The position numbers were made by a program, and so were the translations under genes. From positions 44,338,855-44,402,854 of the forward strand of contig OY829543.1 of the NCBI GenBank assembly GCA_963691705.1: a stretch of DNA of 64,000 nt. The letters are read 5' to 3'. Of this stretch, positions 59,329 through 64,000 are shown piece by piece; positions within the stretch are counted from its first letter, which is position 1; the number at the start of each line of letters is the position of its first letter. The notes under the pieces are model-generated. The model was not told the DNA's origin. It saw nothing but the letters and a program-made list of their open reading frames with translations, and searched no databases. This DNA comes from Viola odorata (lineage: Eukaryota; Streptophyta; Magnoliopsida; Malpighiales; Violaceae).

Positions 59329-59723
59329 TTTTCTCTTATGGCCTTTGTAATTTCCCATTTTGTCTGGACATCGTTTGAATTTTCATCGGTTGTAATAATG
59401 ACTCTGTCTTTCTTTTACTTGCTTTCCTGCTTTGATGTGAAATGTTGTGGAATTTTTGCCAAGTTTGTGCTGACTGTTCCGTTGATCTGAGCCTTTCGTG
59501 CTTAGGCCTGCTGTGCCCGAACGTTTAGCGAGTGTCGGGAGCCGTTTATCGGCCCCTCTTGATGTTTGATCCGTTGGCCGTTACGGATATTACCGTTGGG
59601 TCCACTTCTCGAGGTGGTGCTTGTGTGTTTATAAATAGGTTCTTTCCTCCCTTCTCTCTCAGTTGCCTCCCTTTTTGCTCCTTGTTACTTTTACTTTACT
59701 TTCCCTTCTTTTCTCCGGTGATC
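59329..59723 (+). promoter_or_regulatory. 3' end of antisense gene 1 and promoter of gene 2
   Basis: 395 bases with a TATA box tataaata at 59630-59637, about 87 bases before the gene 2 ATG. A possible polyadenylation region of gene 1 (tgtaataatgac) lies near 59390. Confidence 0.55.
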
Positions 59724-60116
59724 ATGGATGACTTGACCAGGAATTATCTGTCCGCGAAAGTCTGCCGTGTGAAGGGTCGCGTTGTGGGGGACATCTCTGT
59801 CGTGAGACGTATGTTGGTACGGATCTCCGAAGATATTGATGAGCTGGATAGGGCGCTTTGTCCCTTGGTGGGTCTCCGGGATACTGTGTCGGAAACAGAC
59901 TCTGATGCCCTCACGGTGGTTTCGGGGGCGGCGGTGTCAGCGTCTCATATTCAAGTCACCATGGTCGCTCTAAAAAATCAGAAGGCTCTGTTGCAGTGTT
60001 GTTTAGAGGGGATGAGAGGGGCCGCTTCCGACTTGACCTTAGCTGATGCTGCCATCGGGGGGATTCCTTCTTCGCCTCCTCATGATGATGAGGATGAAGA
60101 TGGTTTCTCTGATTAA
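59724..60116 (+). CDS. antisense gene 2: small helical protein
   Basis: 130 residues from MDDLTRNYLSAKVCRVKGRV. I chose ATG 59724 because it lies 87 bases after a TATA box and matches the start of gene 3; an upstream frame from 59532 is open but spans the TATA box. No known domain. The pattern is helical, with a core VVRRMLVRISEDIDELDRAL, a VSASHIQVTMVALKNQKALL helix and an acidic tail DDEDEDGFSD. It resembles gene 3 in length, order and spacing of helices. Signal aataaa follows at about 60159. Confidence 0.65.
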   Translation: MDDLTRNYLSAKVCRVKGRVVGDISVVRRMLVRISEDIDELDRALCPLVGLRDTVSETDSDALTVVSGAAVSASHIQVTMVALKNQKALLQCCLEGMRGAASDLTLADAAIGGIPSSPPHDDEDEDGFSD

Positions 60117-60576
60117 ATGCCTTTGCTTTCCTGTTTGTAGATGCCGTGTGGCTTTGTAATAAAGATGAGTGTTTGTGTTATTTTCGTTTGGACTTTCCAT
60201 CGCTTTGAAACCCGTTATGCTTGTGTTATTTCTTTCCTTGTCTTTTATCCCCTCCGTTGTTCTGATGGCTTTCTTCGTCCTATAGCGAGTTCTGCCGATG
60301 GTGAATAGTTCCCCCCTAGTGTTTTTGCTTAGCCTGTGGCGGTTTCTGAATTTCGCAGCCTTTCAATAAATGTTGGTTACTTTCCACACTGGTTGCGTCT
60401 TTCCCAGGGAGTGTCGCGTGTTCCCTTGGCGTCTTTATTGATGGTCGCGTCTTTTTAGGTGCCTTTGTAACCGCGTCATTGATTGTCAGGCCTTCTATAA
60501 ATAGGTTGTGCCTTGTTTGGTCAGACTAAACCTCTGTTCTCCTTTCCTTCCTAGTCTTTTCTTGTTTCTTGCCGTT
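60117..60576 (+). promoter_or_regulatory. 3' end of gene 2 and promoter of gene 3
   Basis: 460 bases. An aataaa at about 60159 fits a polyadenylation signal for gene 2. TATA box tataaata lies at 60496-60503, about 74 bases before the gene 3 ATG. Confidence 0.55.
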
Positions 60577-60936
60577 ATGGACGAACAAACCCTAGGGCAG
60601 TTTTTGTTTTTTCTTTCCAAGGTGAAGAAGAATTCCCTTCGGGATTCTCTTACCGTTGATGAGATGATCCAAGCCACTGAGGAGGAGATCCGTGGTTTGG
60701 AAGAGATTGCGGATCCCTTGCTTGCAAAAAAAGGGCTGGCCATGCCGGAGGATTTCAAGGTGGTGGACACCGTAGGCAGCGCCCTTCTCCATGTGGAGGT
60801 CTCCCTTAGCATGGTTCGGAGCAAGAAGATTTTCCTCGAGAGCTTTTTGTGCATTCTGTCGCCCATTCCTGGTGAGATTGGGGATGTTTCTCGCACTCTG
60901 CTGGATATTCCCCTTCTCCCTGGTGATGACGAATAG
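60577..60936 (+). CDS. antisense gene 3: small helical protein, related to gene 2
   Basis: 119 residues from MDEQTLGQFLFFLSKVKKNS to an acidic end (PLLPGDDE). No known domain. The core LTVDEMIQATEEEIRGLEEI and the helix LLHVEVSLSMVRSKKIFLES line up with the corresponding helices of gene 2, suggesting an old duplication. It has its own TATA box upstream and aataaa at about 60968. No signal peptide or membrane segment is convincing. Confidence 0.65.
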   Translation: MDEQTLGQFLFFLSKVKKNSLRDSLTVDEMIQATEEEIRGLEEIADPLLAKKGLAMPEDFKVVDTVGSALLHVEVSLSMVRSKKIFLESFLCILSPIPGEIGDVSRTLLDIPLLPGDDE

Positions 60937-61120
60937 ATTGTAGATGCCGTATGGCCCCTTTTTTCTGAATAAAATTGCTTTTTGTTCAGATTTCTGAATT
61001 TTTGTGTTGATGAATGTTGTTCGGTCGTCGTAGACCTTTGGTGCGCTGTCGGTTGATGGGACAGATCTCTCCGTCCACCTATTTGTGAAAATAGGGATGG
61101 GTTTGTGTACAGGTCTGTGT
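60937..61120. other. 3' flank of antisense gene 3
   Basis: Contains gaataaaattgc near 60967, a likely plus-strand polyadenylation signal, then unique sequence leading into the tandem repeats. Confidence 0.5.
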
Positions 61121-61780
61121 TAACGCGTATCGTGGTCGACAGACCATCTTGATACGGTCAGCTGACAACGCAAGCTCTCTCCATTCGCCCGTTTACCTTA
61201 AAATGGAGATGGGATGCCAAGTCGCCCGTTTGAGCAAACGGTGAAGGCTATTTGGAATCTTAACGCGTATAGTGGTCGACGGACCATCTAGATACGGTCA
61301 GCTAACAACGCGAGCTCTCTCCATTCGTCCGTTTACCATAAAACGGAGATGGGATGCCAAGTCGCCCGTTTGAGCAAACGGTGAAGGCTATTTGGAATCT
61401 TAACGCGTATCGTGGTCGACGGACCATCTAGATACGGTCAGCTGACAACGCAAGCTCTCTCTATTTGCCCGTTTACTATAAAACGGAGATGGGATGCCAA
61501 GTCGCCCGTTTGAGCAAACGGTGAAGGCTATTTGGAATCTTAACGCGTATCGTGGTCGACAGACCATCTAGATACGGTCAGCTGACAACGCAAGCTCTCT
61601 CCATTCGCCCGTTTACCATAAAACGGAGATGGGATGCCAAGTCGCCCGTTTGAGCAAACGGTGAAGGTTATTTGGAATCTTAACGCGTATTGTGGTCGAC
61701 GGACCATCTAGATACGGTTAGCTGACAACGCAAGCTCTCTCCATTCGCCCATTTACCATAAAACGGAGATGGGCTGCCAT
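61121..61780. repeat. 140-bp tandem repeats in Tat 3' untranslated region
   Basis: Copies start at 61121, 61261, 61401, 61541 and 61681 (taacgcgtat), exact 140-bp period, the last one partial. Copies differ by only a few bases. Tandem arrays in this position are a known feature of Tat/Ogre elements. Confidence 0.93.
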
Positions 61781-61868
61781 CGGTTACCCCTTTCATAATG
61801 CGTGATTGACGCTTGTATTTTTTAGCGTGGTTCGGCATTTGAAAGCCTACGTCCACGGTGCTGTTTAT

Positions 61869-62819
61869 TTATGCAGAGTTGATAAGCAATACATCCGCTC
61901 TTGGGTGATATAGCTTTAAGTGGGCTATATTCCAAGAGTTAGGTAGAGACGTACCGTTAAGCTCTTCTAGCTGATAGGCACCTTTGCTGATTACTCGGAC
62001 GACCCGGAAGGGCCCATCCCAGTTGGGGCAGAGCTTTTTTATTATTGGGCCGGTGGCTTCCTTGCTGCGCAGTACCAGGTCGTTTGCTTTTAGTAGCCGT
62101 TCCTTAACCCGTCGGTTATGATATTTGGCCATTTTCCTCTTGTAGAGTAGTGTTTTTAGCAAGGTTTGCTCTTGCAGTTCCGACATTAGGTCAAGCCGTT
62201 CCCTTAGCCTATCTTCATTCTGCTCCGTATTGAAGTAGTCAATACGAAGGCTGAGGGCCCCGATTTCTACCGGAGTTACGGCCTCAGTACCGTAAGTTAG
62301 GGTGAAAGGGGTTTGTCCCGTGCTGGCCTTGATTGTCATTCGGTAGGCCCACATGATGTATGGTAGCTCATCTGCCCATTTTGTGCGTGCTCCTTCCAAG
62401 TTTCTTTTTATTCCGCCCAAGATAGTTCTGTTGGTGACTTCCGTTTGACCGTTGGTCTGGGGATGAGCCACGGAGGAGAACCTTTGTTCAATCCCAAATT
62501 CCTCGCAACGGTTTTTGAAGTAACCGCTAGTGAACTGCGTGCCGTTATCACTGATTAGGACTCTCGGGATCCCGAAGCGTAGGATTACTTGATTTTTGAA
62601 GAATTCCCACGTTTTTTCTGCTGTGATTTTTGGGATGGCCTCCGCTTCTGACCACTTGGTGAAGCAGTCTACCGCTAGGATGACAAATTTTAACTGTGGG
62701 TGGGCCTCTAGGAATGGTCCCATGATGTCGATTCCCCACTGAGCAAATGGGCAGGGGTTGACTATTGCTGATATCTCCATTGCCGGTTGCCTTGGGATTC
62801 TTCCAAATTCTTGGCACTT
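61869..62819 (-). pseudogene. Tat pol: integrase core and C-terminal part
   Basis: An open minus-strand frame following directly on the TAG at 62820-62822. It begins KCQEFGRIPRQ (end of the integrase zinc-binding module) and carries the catalytic triad: Asp in WGIDIMGPF, Asp in SDNGTQFTS and Glu in TNGQTEVTNR. A C-terminal region with GPIIKKLCPNWDGPFRVVRV resembles the GPF/Y module. It ends at 61869, close to the repeats. The domain is complete in itself, but the upstream stop separates it from the rest of pol. An ATG at 62780 could start a shortened protein lacking the zinc-binding part. Confidence 0.85.
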
Positions 62820-63635
62820 CTAGCAGGTTCTTACGAAGAGGTCGCAGTCCCTTCGGATTGTTGGCCGGTAGAATCCATTGCGGAGGACTTGTGCTGCCAT
62901 AGTCCCTCCGGAGGCATGCATGCCACAGATGCCCTCATGGATTTCCCGTAGGGTGTAGTGCCCTTCTTCTTCCGATAGGCATTTGACTGCTGGATGTAAG
63001 AAACATCGATGGATGAGGTCTCCGTCGAACATAGAGTATCTCGCCGCTCGCTTGAGAATTTTCATTTTTACCGCGGGGTCAATCGGCAAGGTGCTGTGTT
63101 TGAGATATTTGATGACGGGCGTGTGCCAGTCGTTTTCATCCTCCTCTATGTACAAGGTGAGTTGTTCCTCCATGAACGAGGGAATTAATATTTCCTCAAT
63201 CATAACGTCCTTTGGGATGGCGGCGTTAGGGTCTGCGGCCAGTTTTGCGATCTCATCGGCTTCGACGTTTTCCTCCCTTGGAACGTGTTTGATGTTTACC
63301 CGAATGCCCTGTTCCTCGATAGATGTTAGTTCCTTCCTGGCTTTCGCGAGGTATCGGATCATTGTGGGGTCCCTTGCTTGGGCCTGGCCGTTGACCTGAT
63401 CAACTATCAGTTTTGAGTCGCCGTATAACTCTAGATGTGGCTCTTCGATTTTGTTTCGCTCACGCGTTGCCACTAGGTCTTTCCCGATACGTAGGCCAGC
63501 TAGAAGCGCCTCGTATTCTGCCGCGTTATTTGACAACGGCTTTGAAATCCTCAAGGCGTAGCGCAGCTTGAGCCCTTCTGGTCTGGAAGCAATGATGGCT
63601 GCCCCGGCCGAGTTAAGGTTTTTGGCCCCGTCGAT
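62820..63635 (-). pseudogene. Tat pol: archaeal-type RNase H and integrase zinc-binding module
   Basis: The minus strand begins KWAIFIDGAKNLNSAGAAII, the start of the second, archaeal-type RNase H of Tat elements, and continues with NNAAEYEALLAGLRIGKDL, LYGDSKLIVDQVNG and VPREENVEADEIAKLA, carrying the acidic residues expected. Then comes the linker and the HHCC module (HYTLREIHEGICGMHASGG; DCDLFVRTC). A TAG at 62820-62822 falls between the two cysteines of the CxxC pair. A one-base frameshift near 63635 separates it from the upstream RNase H. Confidence 0.85.
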
Positions 63636-64000
63636 GAAAATGGCCCATTTGTCCCCTCTTCGGAGTAGGGTGGGTCTGTGTCTTCGGAGTCAGTCGTTTT
63701 CGGTTCAAGGGACGACTCTCTTGAGAATGTACATTCGGCGATGAAATCGGCTAATGGTTGCGCCTTGATCGATGGCCTCGATTGGTATTGGAGGCCGTGC
63801 TGCTCTAGCTTGACACCCCAGATGACCATTCGGCCTGAAGTTTCCGGCTTCTTAAAGATTTTTCGTAGCGGTTGGTCTGTTAGGACAATGACCGAATGCG
63901 CTTGGAAGTAGCGCGTCATCTTTCGGGTCGCTTGTACTAGGGCGAGGGCTATCTTCTCCACTCGGCTGTATTGCAGCTCAGCGTCTTTTAAAATTTTGCT
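63636..64000 (-). pseudogene. Tat pol: retroviral-type RNase H, partial
   Basis: Open from the window end, minus strand: KDAELQYSRVEKIALALVQA and VIVLTDQPLRKIF are typical of the Ty3/gypsy RNase H, ending with PLADFIAECTF. Reverse transcriptase would be to the right, beyond the window. The frame is lost in a GGGG run near 63640. Confidence 0.8.

Larger units (their letters stand above)
55821..64000 (-). mobile_element. Tat-lineage retrotransposon with three antisense genes, 3' half
   Basis: Minus-strand element entering from the right edge: RNase H, archaeal-type RNase H and integrase (64000 to 61869), 140-bp tandem repeats, then plus-strand genes 3, 2 and 1 (60577-60936, 59724-60116, 56872-59328), then the 3' LTR from about 56703 to 55821. 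Dual RNase H domains and antisense ORFs between pol and 3' LTR are known in the Tat lineage. It is inserted in the antisense gene relic of an older related element. Confidence 0.85.

Noticed and set aside
59532..59723. Upstream extension of antisense gene 2 with a hydrophobic stretch
   Set aside because: It spans the TATA box and a pyrimidine-rich leader; ATG 59724 fits better and matches gene 3.

Overview
This is a repeat-dense window of plant nuclear DNA, probably eudicot. Ogre/Tat-type and Athila-type Ty3/gypsy elements, hAT, Mutator and Stowaway DNA transposons and AT-rich intergenic DNA account for almost all of it. I found no intact ordinary host gene. The only host coding sequence is captured fragments inside DNA transposons: a small heat-shock protein, a quinone oxidoreductase exon and NADP-isocitrate dehydrogenase exons. 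The species cannot be fixed from sequence alone.

Layout. (1) 1-2083: 5' end of a minus-strand Athila-like element (gag to the window edge, tRNA-Asp-type primer site, 1.33-kb LTR), inserted into (2) 2084-10553: an old minus-strand Ogre-like element with a gag broken by one stop, an extra ORF1 broken by nine stops, a primer site and a 3.1-kb LTR. (3) 10554-15251: AT-rich DNA holding a relic of a TTF-type hAT transposase, split by a Mutator-type Pack-MULE (10968-12711, perfect 9-bp target duplication) that captured a whole class II small heat-shock gene, now dead. (4) 15252-29443: a complete young Ogre-like element with two nearly identical 3.3-kb LTRs, an intact gag, no pol, and an ORF1 shrunk by in-frame deletion to 57 codons; it is a gag-only, non-autonomous (TR-GAG-like) element. 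(5) 29444-36070: AT-rich DNA with TA microsatellites and MITEs. (6) 36071-41010: a non-autonomous hAT with an 8-bp target duplication, captured gene pieces and a nested Mutator element. (7) 41135-47171: a full-length hAT with an apparently intact BED-finger transposase, spliced 5' leader and a 20-bp minisatellite. (8) 47570-51330: an older decayed relative of that hAT, split by a solo Ogre LTR (47727-50923). (9) 51862-52859: two Stowaway MITEs, one an almost perfect long hairpin. (10) 52933-64000: two nested Tat-lineage elements, both minus strand.

The most striking unit is the younger Tat element (55821 to the window end). Its sense strand encodes RNase H, a second archaeal-type RNase H and integrase, and is damaged. 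Its antisense strand carries a three-gene cassette between integrase and 3' LTR: a spliced gene with a Transposase_28-like domain plus coiled coil, and two small genes resembling each other, each with its own TATA box and candidate polyadenylation signal. The older copy to the left keeps a decayed version of the first antisense gene, so that gene was present in at least two separate insertions.
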